Assembly (NCBI GenBank): GCA_963576565.1
Contig: OY755038.1
Span: forward strand, 11,423,756-11,487,755
Direction of reading: 5' to 3'
DNA from: Aspidapion aeneum
Taxonomy: Eukaryota; Arthropoda; Insecta; Coleoptera; Brentidae
DNA length: 64,000 bases
A program made the translations under genes and the position numbers. How positions within the stretch are numbered: position 1 is the stretch's first letter; each line of letters begins with the position of its first letter. Under the pieces are notes generated by a model. The model was not told the origin of the DNA. It did not search any database and saw nothing but the letters and a program-made list of their open reading frames with translations. This document shows positions 34,698 through 45,539 of the stretch, piece after piece.

Positions 34698-35410
34698 CTT
34701 GGGCAATATCTAATTACAGTATAGCATCTTTAACATTTTTTTAATACGGTCTTGAACTTGTGGTATTAGGAAAAAAAGTCGACTAAAAACAATTCCAAAA
34801 GCAGTACCTTTTATTTGAAATATTAAAATTATTATTAAGTAAAAATTTTTTAGACGGTAGTCTATAAAAAACAGCTCTTAAACCTGTCAATTTTCTGGTC
34901 GTTTTTGACCGCTTATTTTCTGGCAATCAACATTTTTAGGGAGGTAGGTACTAGAGTCCCTGTATGTGACAGATATTGGCGGAATATCTGTCACCTAGTA
35001 GGTACTAAATTTTACGAATTAGATCTGAATCTCTTTGTAAAATACTGCTGTCAAAAAACTAATTTTATGGAAATGTTCTCAAGTATAAATCAAGTATACT
35101 TGGGCAATATCTAATTACAGTATAGCATCTTTAACATTTTTTTAATACGGTCTTGAACTTGTGGTATTAGGAAAAAAAGTCGACTAACAACAATTTCAAA
35201 AGCAGACAGCAGTCCTTATAAAAACAGCTCTTAAACCTGTCAATTTGTTAGTCGTTTTTGACAGCTTCTTTTCTGGCAATCAACATTTTTAGGAAAGTAC
35301 TAAATTTAACGAATTAGACCTTAACCCCTTTGTAAATACTGCTGTAAAAAAACATATATATATAGAGATCATTGAAAAAAACTAATTTTATGGAAATGTT
35401 CTCAAGTACA
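34698..35410. repeat. 400 bp tandem duplication, one copy with a hairpin insert
   Basis: Unit 1 starts at 34698 and unit 2 at 35098, both with CTTGGGCAATATCTAATTAC and nearly identical for the first 100 bases. Both continue AACAGCTCTTAAACCTGTCA, CTGGCAATCAACATTTTTAG and end near ATGGAAATGTTCTCAAGTA. Unit 1 has an extra 54 bp: the decamer GTAGGTACTA at 34944-34953 and 34998-35007 brackets a perfect 12 bp hairpin, GTGACAGATATT (34966-34977) and its complement (34983-34994). Unit 2 has an unbroken AGGAAAGTACTAAATT there. The frame at 34905-35114 is incidental. Confidence 0.85.
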
Positions 35411-36391
35411 ATTGTTTCATTGTAATTTCTAGTTAACATATGTATTTATAGTTTGTTTACAGTTTTTATTGTCCCTGCATGACCATGTCACAAATCAAAT
35501 AATATCATAATCGTAGCGCCAGTATTACGTAACATACATAAAATGTTTTTATTGTAATTTTAAATGAGACGAAGCAAGTCATTCGCCTTTTTTCATTACT
35601 TTAATAAATATGTAATTTTACTTTCGGTCAGATCGCGATTTTGTTTTTGTTTGAATTTATAAGCGTCATGAATGAGATATTTACGGATTTAACAGTTTTA
35701 TTTATTTCGCTTTTTTGTGCACCTGGCTGAATGAATCAATATTTATTTTATGTTTGGGAATTCCCTCTACGAGGTTAGTGCGTCATATTATAATCCGAAT
35801 ATATTTACACTTTTTGTTTTGTTTATCATAATAAATCAGTTTTTATTTTATTTAAGTAAGTTAGGTTTATTTTGAAAATAAACATTAGCAGCGCTTAGTC
35901 AATTTATTAAACAGTATACGTCAAATATTTTTGATACACATTTAACACTGACGAATCACTAGTACTTTAAATCAAGAGAAAACATTTTAAAATAGATATG
36001 AAGAAAATGTGCACAAAATCACTGGCAATGACTTCTTCATATTTTGAAAAACAGGTCTCTTTGAATATGATGGAAGACTTTTTTCAAACAAAGAAATTTC
36101 TTTAATAAAAATATCTACCACTACCAAAAATCCAAAAGTTGAAACAACTTCATTTATAATTGACTTTAACATTATAGTGATGATACAATTTTTTAGTTTT
36201 CTTAATACAACAATTTTAAATGATAATAATATAAAATAACACCATATTATTCATTAACCTACTAGATTAAAATAAAACCTTTGAATATCGACTGAAAAAT
36301 AATTGCATTTATTTCAACTATTTTGGTGCTATTTTTTCCTGTGTATAAAAAGAAAAATGTATGTTCTAAAAATAGACTCATGTCTCGTTAT
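35411..36391. other. no gene seen
   Basis: AT-rich. A 61-residue minus-strand frame (35987-36172) is unrecognised. Confidence 0.3.
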
Positions 36392-36650
36392 ATATAACAA
36401 ATTCGAAATTCGCTCCATATATGCTAGACGTACAAAGCCCATTGATGTAAAGCAGAAGTTTGATACGAGCGGAGGCTCACTTTACTCTCGGTTTCGGGGT
36501 ATCAATATTTACGTTCATGACTTGTCCAATAAGTCGAGTGGCAAAATGCGGATCGATTATGCTAAATCCAAGGTTATCAAGAGGGAAAATAAAAGTTTGA
36601 CGATGAATTTGCTGCATGAGCTAAGCTCCACATCGCTTCCTTATACGTAA
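36392..36650 (+). CDS. unknown open frame, possible exon
   Basis: The distal 80 residues of a 115-residue frame (ATG at 36303) are compositionally protein-like and less AT-biased: NKFEIRSIYARRTKPIDVKQ, then FDTSGGSLYSRFRGINIYVH and ending HELSSTSLPYT before TAA. The first 30 residues are cysteine/phenylalanine-rich low-complexity sequence. An acceptor-like CATATATGCTAG at about 36418-36428 could start an exon at ACGTACAAAGCC. I recognise no family and cannot tell an orphan exon from a mobile-element scrap or chance. Confidence 0.25.
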
Positions 36651-37700
36651 TAAATGCAGTCGTGCCTTTGTTTAATTTATTAGTTTTTTGACTTTGGATT
36701 ACAACTTTGTTTTCAAAAATGGAGATATTAATATGCAAAGCTAAAGGTCATTATCACATATTATAACAGTCAACGCTGTCTACAGAATAATCTATGGAAA
36801 CATCTGATATAACCATTAAATTGATAAGTAATCTTCTAGTAGCCACTGAATTGTTTTAAATTAGAAAAAACGGCGACATTCTTTGGCTCGATGTCTGAGC
36901 TCAGATATCATTCAAACTTTGGTCCAAGCAGCACCAAAACATATCAGAATTGTTATCATTTTCGCCAATATTCTCGGTGGTTCGGTTAGGCACCACAAAG
37001 AGAAAATATCATCATCTTGCTATAAAGCATTTTTTGAGAAATTTTTAGGGTTAAAACAAGCCCTGAAACTCTCTAAATGGTAAAAGGAACTAGTTTAGAG
37101 GAAAGAACGATAATTTCCATTGCTCCTTAGAACAATATTAACAAAACTTTTAGAATGTCCGAGTAGACATCGGCAAGCAAGCAGATCAGAGCCTTTATTC
37201 GTCAATACCGTGCCCGTGAGTGAGTATCCTATCACTTAAGTTAATGCCCTCACCTTAGGGTCCGTCAAAAAAACAAAACTTTTCTTTATAAATTCAAACC
37301 AGTTTTAATTGCTTGTGTAAACCTTTTGTTGATTGATAAAGAACGCGTGTCGCGTAAAAAAAATGCTTGTTGTATTGTGGTGTTATTTATAGGTCAAACC
37401 GGAAGATAATAAAAAAAGAGCGATGTTATTCAATACCTGCTGGCTGGTTATCGATTGCAACCGTTGCAACGACATATCCACTTTAAAAGTCATAAATATC
37501 GTTTAGAAGCGTGTCGGCAAGTTTGTGCATTTAGAAGTAAGTTTGCTTACTTCTCGTACACACGAAAAGCTGAAGACGTCGTCGGTCGCTGCCTGCGTCT
37601 TTCGGAAAACCATGAATGAAACTTACTCTCGATTACAGCAGACGCCGCTCATATCAAAATGCAGGGGAATTGAAATTCGCGTAAACCTTGCTCGAGATAA
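36651..37700. other. no gene seen
   Basis: The frame at 36883-37083 is unrecognised. The 139-residue plus-strand frame at 37525-37944 is judged a shadow of the more protein-like minus strand. Confidence 0.25.
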
Positions 37701-37718
37701 TGCTTTGTGTCTGGCCAT

Positions 37719-38095
37719 TCAGGTTATGTATGCACATCGTTCGGGTTGGCTTGCCATCTTCAACCGATATAAACGATTATTTATATATCCACTTTCACTC
37801 TTGGTTCGCCCATCGAAAATCCTTGCCTCTGTATTTTCTTCAATTTCATCCAATAGACGCACTTTTTTATTAGGTTCTCCTGTGATAACTTTTGCTTCAT
37901 TCAATAGATATTTTCTACCTGGTTCTGCTTATTTAATTGCCTGAGGTGCTGATATGATAGCCTTATGCTTAACTTTATTAATAAATCGTCTTTTTATAGT
38001 TTTCACACACTGTCGTTTACTATGATTATTTTCTTCGGTTTCATCTACTAAATTATCTTTTTCATTTGGTTTTGCTACTATAAACTACCAAATGA
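37719..38095 (-). pseudogene. decayed charged coding sequence with an internal repeat
   Basis: One minus-strand frame runs from about 38095 to 37719 with a single internal TAA. It begins VAKPNEKDNLVDETEENNHS, passes KRRFINKVKHKAIISAPQ, and after the stop continues EAKVITGEPNKKVRLLDEIE and RTKSESGYINNRLYRLKMAS. The two halves echo each other (KPNEKDNLVDETEEN against EPNKKVRLLDEIEEN), so the protein had an acidic internal repeat. Composition and persistence of the frame suggest a genuine former gene. It might be a mobile-element polyprotein linker. Unknown family. Confidence 0.4.
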
Positions 38096-38134
38096 GAATT
38101 TTTGATATAATATTCATGTTTTATATCGAGATTA

Positions 38135-38605
38135 AACAGGCAAGGGTCAAAATTAAAGGAACAGGAAGGAAAAGTACTAATGTGCATCCGTGAAGGCTGC
38201 ATACTTTCCCCACTTCTTATCAATATCTACAGTCAACCAGACTTTGGTGAAGCCTTTAAATGACTTAAGCAAGCTTCTTTACAGCTGACAATCTGCAAGA
38301 TTTCCAAGGTTTTTCCAAAAAATGTACCATTACGAATTAAAGATAAATCTTAAGAAGATCGGAATCGCGCCCTTGAAAATTTGACTATCGCTAAAACACC
38401 AATCGAAAGAATATTACAGTACAAATAATTAGACATGAATTTCAACGAAAACGTAGATAATTCTCCAGAAATTGAATCAAGAATTGAAGTACCAAGAAAT
38501 GCTTTTGCAAAGATTAAAAATGTTTTCGCAACATTATCTTAAAAGTGACGGTCAGATGATAAGAAACAGTAAAATAAACAGACAGAATGTGGTAAATACT
38601 CTCAA
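38135..38605 (+). pseudogene. decayed LINE reverse-transcriptase fragment
   Basis: Frames give KVLMCIREGCILSPLLINIY, the motif B block (usually RQGC.LSPLLFN.Y), then FFTADNLQDFQGF from the active-site region, YELKINLKKIGIA (Y.LKIN.KKT), TPIERILQYK.LDMNFNENV, and EIESRIEVPRNAFAKIKNVF, the thumb start. Three or more frame changes and several stops are needed. It is related to the relic at 18.0-18.6 kb. Confidence 0.8.
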
Positions 38606-38779
38606 AGCAACTGAAAACATTTTAGTAACAACCACTGTAATAGTTTAAAGAGTTATGCTCGTATAGAACGAAATACAGTTTATTTTAGAATAGTTTTCGT
38701 ATCGAGATCAGTTAATGTATAATAACTAAACGTCGAAAGTCGCATTTATTGGAAATGTGACATACGAACTCGTGCAGTA

Positions 38780-38970
38780 AACGGCTTTCGATCGCGTGGG
38801 TTAGGTCAGTTCCGCCGGTGTTGAGAAGAGGGCCCATGATTGATGGTTTGTTGTTTTTATGCGGTTTTTACGCGGCCGCCACCGTCGATCTAGTTGCCCG
38901 TGCCGAGTGGAGGTCACGGCCAACTCGATCGTAATCTACGGAGATGCCGGCGCCTATTGTTCTCGCAGCT
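38780..38970. promoter_or_regulatory. GC-rich patch with Exd/Hox- and Runt-type motifs
   Basis: About 55% GC in AT-rich flanks. TGATTGATGG at 38837-38846 fits the composite Extradenticle/Hox (labial-class) site, and TGCGGT at 38860-38865 fits the Runt/RUNX core; CGCGGCCGCC and GCCGGCGCC follow. The cluster could be an enhancer or a promoter. Single motifs are weak evidence. Confidence 0.3.
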
Positions 38971-39382
38971 TGTCACAAAATTAATTGACTATTAAACGAT
39001 GCGGAAGCGAGTGAAAAGCGAATGTGTTATTATAGCCCGTCATTTTAAGAGTGTGTGGCTTCTATATCAACATTCCAACATTTTAAAACAATTTCGGTTT
39101 CATGTAAAAATAGAATTTAGCACGGGAAATAACCACATTAAAATTAAAAGTTGACTAAAGCTTACGTCTGAGCTAAATATATTTTAGAAGGCATGCCTTA
39201 GCTTTTGTGTCTGTCTAAAACTTTATATGATGATGATCATCTATCTCTTTATGTTTTAAACAGCGATATTTTAAATCGAGTTTGTAAAAAATGTACAGTA
39301 TTTCTTTAGAAAGAAGAAGATTTGGTTTTACGGCTTACGTTTTAACCCTAATAAATAAAGGACTAGATTCACTTAATTTTGC
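38971..39382. other. no gene seen
   Basis: AT-rich DNA without recognised features. Confidence 0.3.
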
Positions 39383-39594
39383 TTTATTTGAAGCAGAATT
39401 TGCATGCCTCGCTGCGGGGCCGAACGCGCATACATATGTTTACGTACCTTGTAGGCGTATGGACCCGCCGGATGCGACGCCATCCGATCAGAGTGGGAAC
39501 TTCAAACGAGCATTCGGTTGAAAATTGTTCGAGGTATATAACGAGGTATTCGTTTGGTCTTCCACCGACGCAAGCGAATTCTGCCTCAAATAAA
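39383..39594. repeat. inverted repeat whose arms encode the same short peptide
   Basis: Left arm (39383-39433, plus) encodes LFEAEFACLAAGPNA; right arm (39545-39594, minus) encodes LFEAEFACVGGRPNE. Over the eight shared residues the three base differences all fall at third codon positions. About 110 bases separate the arms, GC-rich in the middle (GACCCGCCGGATGCGACG). Frames extend both ways (39291-39521 plus, 39384-39614 minus). Suggests two opposed copies of a once-coding block. Family unknown. Confidence 0.55.
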
Positions 39595-42479
39595 TACGCG
39601 GCTTTATGTAGCATCTTCAGTTTTTATTTTTGTCGCAGATAATCTTTTGATATTGAAATATTAAGAAAGTAATTCGCGCATTGCTATAAATAAGTCAGGC
39701 TTAATATAGGAAACTTTTCATCCCATGAAACAAAAGGCGTATTCGAGAACAGTTTGTGTATGCAAAAATGGGTCTAATCCTGCAAATACTGCAACGACAA
39801 CTCTCTTAATGCGGCCGGCAATGTTTACCTTACGCACTTCCATTTCGATTTGTTATGACGCTGTTCGTTTTTACGGCGCGACGTAAAATATTGGAAGGCG
39901 AGATAATTATTATTATGTTTGCGGGTTATTAACATTTTATTTTTAACATTTCTCATGCATTATTCCACTTGTTGGATTGGCAGCGCTGGCGACGTCATCG
40001 TTTAACCTACTTTTTAAGAAAAATGAGGCGAAGCTATTTTTAAATTTAATCTTTTACGTGATATCTTTTAAGACAACTTAGAATCATTATTTAATCAATT
40101 ATTAGTTTTTTAAAATTATTTTGTGGGAAACAAACTTAGTATAGAAGTACCTATTTTTGAGAAGTTTGTAAATTGAAAAATGTAAACTTACATTTTTTTT
40201 CTTACCGCCAATATCCTCGACAAATTTAAAATTGTTCTTTTCTCTTCAAACACACTGTCTTTATTATATTACAATGTATTCAGAAAGACTAAATAATTAG
40301 AAATTTAATTTAAAGCTTTGCTGCATATTTATAGCATTATTTTGTTTTATTTAGTCTAATATCTCAAACATCTTCACTCTTTTTAGGCTGATAACAAGCA
40401 CAGTATCATCTAGGACCTTAATTGGTTCCGTATTCACATGTCGATAGAGTATTTTCATGACTATTTGCGTACTTTTTTATAGTCTCTGCAACAGTTTCGT
40501 TTTTTAGGTTCTAATGAAGCTCACTATTTTGAACGTACAAGGATGCATTAACAATGTTCATTTTTACTTAATTTTGAAATCTTTTGTATGTTATTATCTT
40601 TAGTACAGAATTGAATACCATGTCTATAATGGTTTCAGTATTTGTCTATAAAGCAAAAGCATAAACAAAATTATAATGGTAAATTTGTGTGACAAGCAGT
40701 TTATTGGGACAAAAGGGATTACTTGTGGTATCAGCTTACGGTCCATTGAGTAGCTGAAAAGAGATCCGACACAACAAGTGTCACACAACAATTTAAACCT
40801 CGTCAGCCGCATAACTGTAACTGCTACCTGGCGCTAGTTTACACATTCATTCCCTTTAAATGCAATAACACACAAACACATTAACACCTGTTTGCAGACG
40901 GCTTTATTGCCCACAAACAAAACATTTAAAGCACCCAAATCGTCTGCGACCGTGTCTATTGTCCATCCCAGACTGTGACGATTTCAGCCGCCTTCCCGTT
41001 CGTAACTTCTGCAATAATTCGTAGTACAAATTCCGAGGCACACACATACACATTCGCACACAAACTTGGGGTTGCCTGAAAGGATATAACGAGTATGTCC
41101 TAAGTGGCTCCCTGAGAAGTTTTATCACGAGGTCCCTGACCTAAATACAGACGTCGCGTCCGTAGCTATCGAGCCCACATATGAATTGAAAATATATTAT
41201 GTAGCAGGCATGACGACGTGGAAACGATGTCACGTTTGGTATATACTCGGTCAATCGTATATATAAGAGTGCGAATAGATCTGAAAAAGTGCATTCTTAC
41301 CATTCTCCGATAAAAGCGAATATGCCGATTACTAAGGCCGCTAATGGAACTTATATCTTTACATTGCCGTGTAAAAAGCTTTAAACCCATCAGAGTGACA
41401 AGTTTTTTAAAGTGATTGTTGGACTTTTATATAATGGCTATTCCCACTTAAACGAAATTAATGTCGCGTGCTATGACAGTTCTTTCTCAATTGTTGAAAC
41501 ATCCTGTTTGACTTTAACGAGAATTGCTAGGAAATCCCGGTTACACAATAGAAGTCTTTGGATACTCTAACATTAAAATATTTCTATATATCTTCCGCGC
41601 AGCGATAAAAAAACCACCAAAAATCGGGGTTATTTGGACCTTTCTTAGCAATCTCGTCGGGACGTCTGTCGTGTTTGTGTGTCCGCTGAACCAATTTTCA
41701 TGAACAATAGTGTTTTTAATTATTTGTAATTTATGTTCTCTTCTGAACTTTCTGCACTCGTTCATTCGACACAACCATTTATCAAAAAGTTGTGAGTGCC
41801 CATTGAAAACGGATAAGGCAAGATGGCCAAAATAGTTCTTAAAACACATATCTAACAATGCAACCAAAACTGGGGGCAAATAAAATATTCATAAGACATA
41901 GCGGTTGGCTTGGATTGGATTTCAACGAATCTAATCAAAAGCGCGTGCAACTCTTAGACATTCTTCAGATCAATGAGGCGTGAACTGGGCAAATTATTAT
42001 TCGCCAATAACACAATTAATGTTGCTCAAGTGCAACCTTGACACAAATAAAACGTGCAGCCTACAAAAGAATGAGATGCATGCGTGTCATACCCTTTAGT
42101 ATATTGCGACCTAGTCAATGTCGTGATCTTTGCAAAATATTAGAATTCATTTGCTCGAAATGTACTGCTGTTATTTGATCTGTCTTGCATTCGGAAGTAA
42201 TAAGCACACACGTATACCAGATTCTATGTTCTGTGCTTACTTTTAAGTATTATTGTAGATACATGGGCTTATTGAGATAGAAATAGTAGTTTACGTAAAA
42301 AGGCCTTTAGCGAAGAAAATTTGGATAAATTTGATTTGTTTCAACAAAAGGTGAGCAAGTCATATTGTCCTCTTTTTCTGGTAACCTCTATTTTTTTGAA
42401 GATACATATTCCTAGGAGGAATTAATGTCGGAACTTTAGTGTGTGGCTATGGCAAATTATTTATATCCAGACTTTCCAT
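39595..42479. other. no gene confidently seen in 2.9 kb
   Basis: AT-rich to 40860, then a moderately GC-rich block to about 41350 with minus-strand frames (40904-41128, 41166-41390) lacking motifs. A 112-residue minus-strand frame (41541-41879) is discussed under rejected items. Confidence 0.25.
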
Positions 42480-42790
42480 TTCGTTCGGCCGTGCGTTTTC
42501 CGTGTCGTGTTCTCTCCCGACCTTCCTTTAAAGTTTCCTCTTAATAATGATGGACGGGCGTCTTGCAGGACTTTTATTGGACCGACCTTATTGGATTTCG
42601 CAAGCTGCGAAACAAACGACGGCGGCGACGGAATGTTAGCAGCCGCCGGATCAGATTGCAACAAGTGCCTCGAGACTGAATAAAAGATCTAAAAAGTATG
42701 TATCGGTCGGAAATTTCTGCCAAGGATTTCTTATAGTACTCTCAAGGACGCGCACTCGGTGACGTAATTTCGACGGCTCGATTGTTTCGT
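42480..42790. promoter_or_regulatory. GC-rich patch with a CRE-type site
   Basis: About 50% GC, with GACGGCGGCGACGG, AGCAGCCGCCGGATC and TGACGTAA (42760-42767), a CREB/ATF-type half-palindrome. Frames on both strands (42441-42683, 42461-42664) mirror each other and show no motif, so I favour non-coding regulatory DNA. Confidence 0.25.
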
Positions 42791-44089
42791 GATTTTAGAT
42801 TTATTTATTTGCTCTCCTTCGTTCTTTATTCAGTTTGTGGAGAATTACACGAATTTGACGTCAAATAAAATACAAGTGCATTGTTTTTGGCAAATAAACA
42901 GGTTTGTTGGGAAATATGTGGCCTTAGGTGATATATATACCGCATCTTTAAATGGCTTACTGCAAATTGTAGCACTAGTGTTTACTACATTTGACGGATG
43001 CTTTTCCCCAGGAGTAGGCAAGTCATATTGTCCTCTCTTTTCTGGCATAATCAAATTTTACATGTAAAACCGATTTTAGGAGATAGATGGACATCTTTTT
43101 TTGTTAGTGTTGTTACCCTGGGCATTTTCTGATGTTTTTAATATTTTAAGTTAGGAAAAAATCAGCTCGCGGGTTTAACTATTGAAGGCGCTCTACGTGT
43201 ATATGTTTATACTATATACTTTGTTTTTAATTTTTTAGACGACAGTTCAATTAGAATACTTTTACTATTTATTTACACACTTTTAAAACATAATAAAACT
43301 TTGTTGCTCTTTTTCTAGAATGCAATTTGTCCTTTCTGATATTGGTTTATTGTGCAACATGCAGCAAAGTGACAAAATTCTTCCAATAAATTATTAATAA
43401 GTAATGTCAACTTGCAGATACCAATTTTTTCTAACTATCAAAAAGAGTTGTCTCTCTCCCTGTTGTAAAACAACTGTCAAAATCGCGGACCTCTACTAAA
43501 AACTAGGGTTTTAATTACTAAGTCCATACAGTAGATACATAGATTAAGCTGAAATAACAAAGATGCAAATAGTGGATTGAGTTGGCAAATATTGACAAGG
43601 AGAAAATGATGGCATCATAACTGATCGAACCGTTTAAACACTTCTATTAATCTTGTGGTGGTTTTGGACGACTGCTAACGGGTGTGAAACCAAAAAGCAA
43701 TTTACGGTCCCTTTCAAACGATAATTTTATTACTCTGTCGATGTCGGTAGTTGTATAAGTGGCCAGGCCAGGCCTCTGAATGAGTAGGTATCAATTGGCA
43801 CGCGCCGAACATTACTTCCGACTAATTATCGTCAAATGAAACGTGTTCTTTCCCCGGACGACCCGAGAAGCACTCATTCGATTTTATCAGCTGTCTGTGC
43901 ATAATGAGTTTACGTCTGTAGTATTTGTTGTACGACGAAATCACGACCTTATGTGGAATCTCTTTCTATATGTCGTTTATTTATGTACAGAGTGGCGCTC
44001 AACCAATATCAATACACACTTGCCACTTTTTCGCTGAAGATTTTCAGATATCTACTCTAACAATAAAAGATTTTAAAAATGTTATTATT
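42791..44089. other. no gene seen; one short direct repeat
   Basis: GCAAGTCATATTGTCCTCT occurs at 42355-42373 and again at 43018-43036 with similar flanks. Frames at 42789-43067 and 43843-44122 carry no motif. Confidence 0.3.
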
Positions 44090-44800
44090 TTCCAATCGTC
44101 CTTTTCTAAACTATCTATTTAGCCTTCTTCAATCCATCTTTGGACATAGGCTTCCCCAATATCTTCCACTCTTCTCCGTCTGTCGCCGCGTTCATCCATC
44201 TAGCTCCCGCGTGTTTTTTCAAATCATCCGCCCATCTCATTTGGGCTCTTCCCCTACTTCATTTATTGTCCCAAGGTCTCCAGTTTACAATACATTTGTT
44301 CCATCGATCATATTCTTTGACATTATGACCGGCAAAGTTCCATTTGAATTTTGCTACTTCTCCTCTGAAATCCTTTACTTTTGTTTTATTTCTTATCCAT
44401 TCATTCCTTTTTCTATCTATTAGCTTTAAATGTAACATTTGTCTTTCCATTGATCTTTGGGCTTTTTTTACCTTATCCATGTTTGATTTTGTAAGTGTCC
44501 AGGTCTGGGACCCATAGGTAAGTACAGGAAGGTTACATTGGTTACACACTTTCGTTTTGAGGTACTGAGGATTTTTATATTTTTTAATATGTAGCTTAAT
44601 TTACCGAATGCTGCCCAGGCCAATCTTACTCGTCAGCTGTTTGTTTCTTTTAGTATATTAATTTGTCCCAGCTTTATATTTTCCTATACTTGATATCTTC
44701 ATCTGTGTTTGTTATGATTTTAGTTTTAGTGTATAGTTCATATTCTAAAACTGGTCTAAACTCTCTATAGTTGTTTATTGCACAAAATCATATCTCAAAA
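44090..44800 (-). pseudogene. LINE reverse-transcriptase C-terminal relic
   Basis: The minus strand gives, with frameshifts, GQINILKET and RLAWAAFGKLSYILK, then VLTYGSQTWTLTKSNMDKVK (44520-44460), the conserved L.YG.E.WTLT block of the reverse-transcriptase thumb. QRSMERQMLHLKLIDRKRNE follows, and the end block QMRWADDLKKHAGARWM with a late A.DR..W-like ending near 44100. This is the RW.DD..K.AG..W signature of a common insect LINE family, distinct in sequence from the 10.5 kb relic. It is 5' truncated and not functional. Confidence 0.85.
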
Positions 44801-45244
44801 ACTTGGAAGAATTTGGTTTGGTAGCTTTTTCTTCACTGAGCTAGCCTTGGATGATACGAAGAAAAGCAGTTTTTTTTCCAAATTTATTTTTGAAAACCAA
44901 AGTGCTTAAACATGTACCAAAATAAATTCAGATATACACAACTACTTGCACTAGAGTAGTAATATATGTATAGATAGAGAAAAAGTAACAACAAAAATGG
45001 GTTGGTTTTTAAAAAAAAAATTATTTTATCTTATGTTTGAGCCAAATTGACAGGTTTTTATTTGTCTGGTCTGTCCTACGGATCACGGCATTTGTTTTCT
45101 TGTGTGATTTTGTTTTCTAAAAAATTAGACTTTCTAAAACATCGTAGGTAATCTTTAAAAATCGCCTTTACAGCTGCTGATTATATCTATAACTTTCGTT
45201 GGTCTCATTATAGCTAACTTAATGATCTTCGATCACCATTTTTC
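44801..45244. other. no gene seen
   Basis: AT-rich DNA without recognised features. Confidence 0.3.
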
Positions 45245-45539
45245 TCGCGGCTCGTGCCGCAGGCGAGGTAAAGGGGTACATAATAATAAACACAAATATC
45301 CAAGTTATTCTATTTTAAAACTTCATTCTATCTAGAACTCGTAGAGCATGGTACACTAGTTGAAAGAGATCAAAACATATTTATAGGCAAACAATTTAAT
45401 TTATAATTAATTATTTTTCTGTTTCAACTGACGTACCATGCTCTAAGAAATCTAGGACGTAACGAGTTTTAAAAGTGAATAACGTTTGTACCGGTGTTTC
45501 TAACGTACAACTTCACCTCGCCTGCGGCTCGGGCCTCGA
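45245..45539. mobile_element. palindromic miniature element with GC-rich ends
   Basis: The ends match inverted: TCGCGGCTCGTGCCGCAGGC and TCGAGGCCCGAGCCGCAGGC (inward from the right), both continuing GAGGT-AAG. The arms also match internally around TAGAGCATGGTAC. In the left end GCGGC-TCGT-GCCGC is itself a small hairpin. About 295 bp in all; no coding sequence. GC-rich tips on an AT-rich body are unusual here. No target duplication could be fixed. Confidence 0.7.

Noticed and set aside
37525..37944. 139-residue plus-strand frame
   Set aside because: No motif, and it overlaps a minus-strand frame with more protein-like, internally repeated sequence.
41541..41879. 112-residue minus-strand frame with FSGHTNTTDVPTRLL
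   Set aside because: The segment loosely recalls the NPAD.PTR block of BEL/Pao or related LTR retrotransposon polyproteins, but no second motif in correct order was found around it, so I do not annotate an element.
44079..44423. Plus-strand frames over 44.1-44.4 kb
   Set aside because: Antisense shadows of the LINE relic, whose minus-strand reading carries the recognisable motifs.
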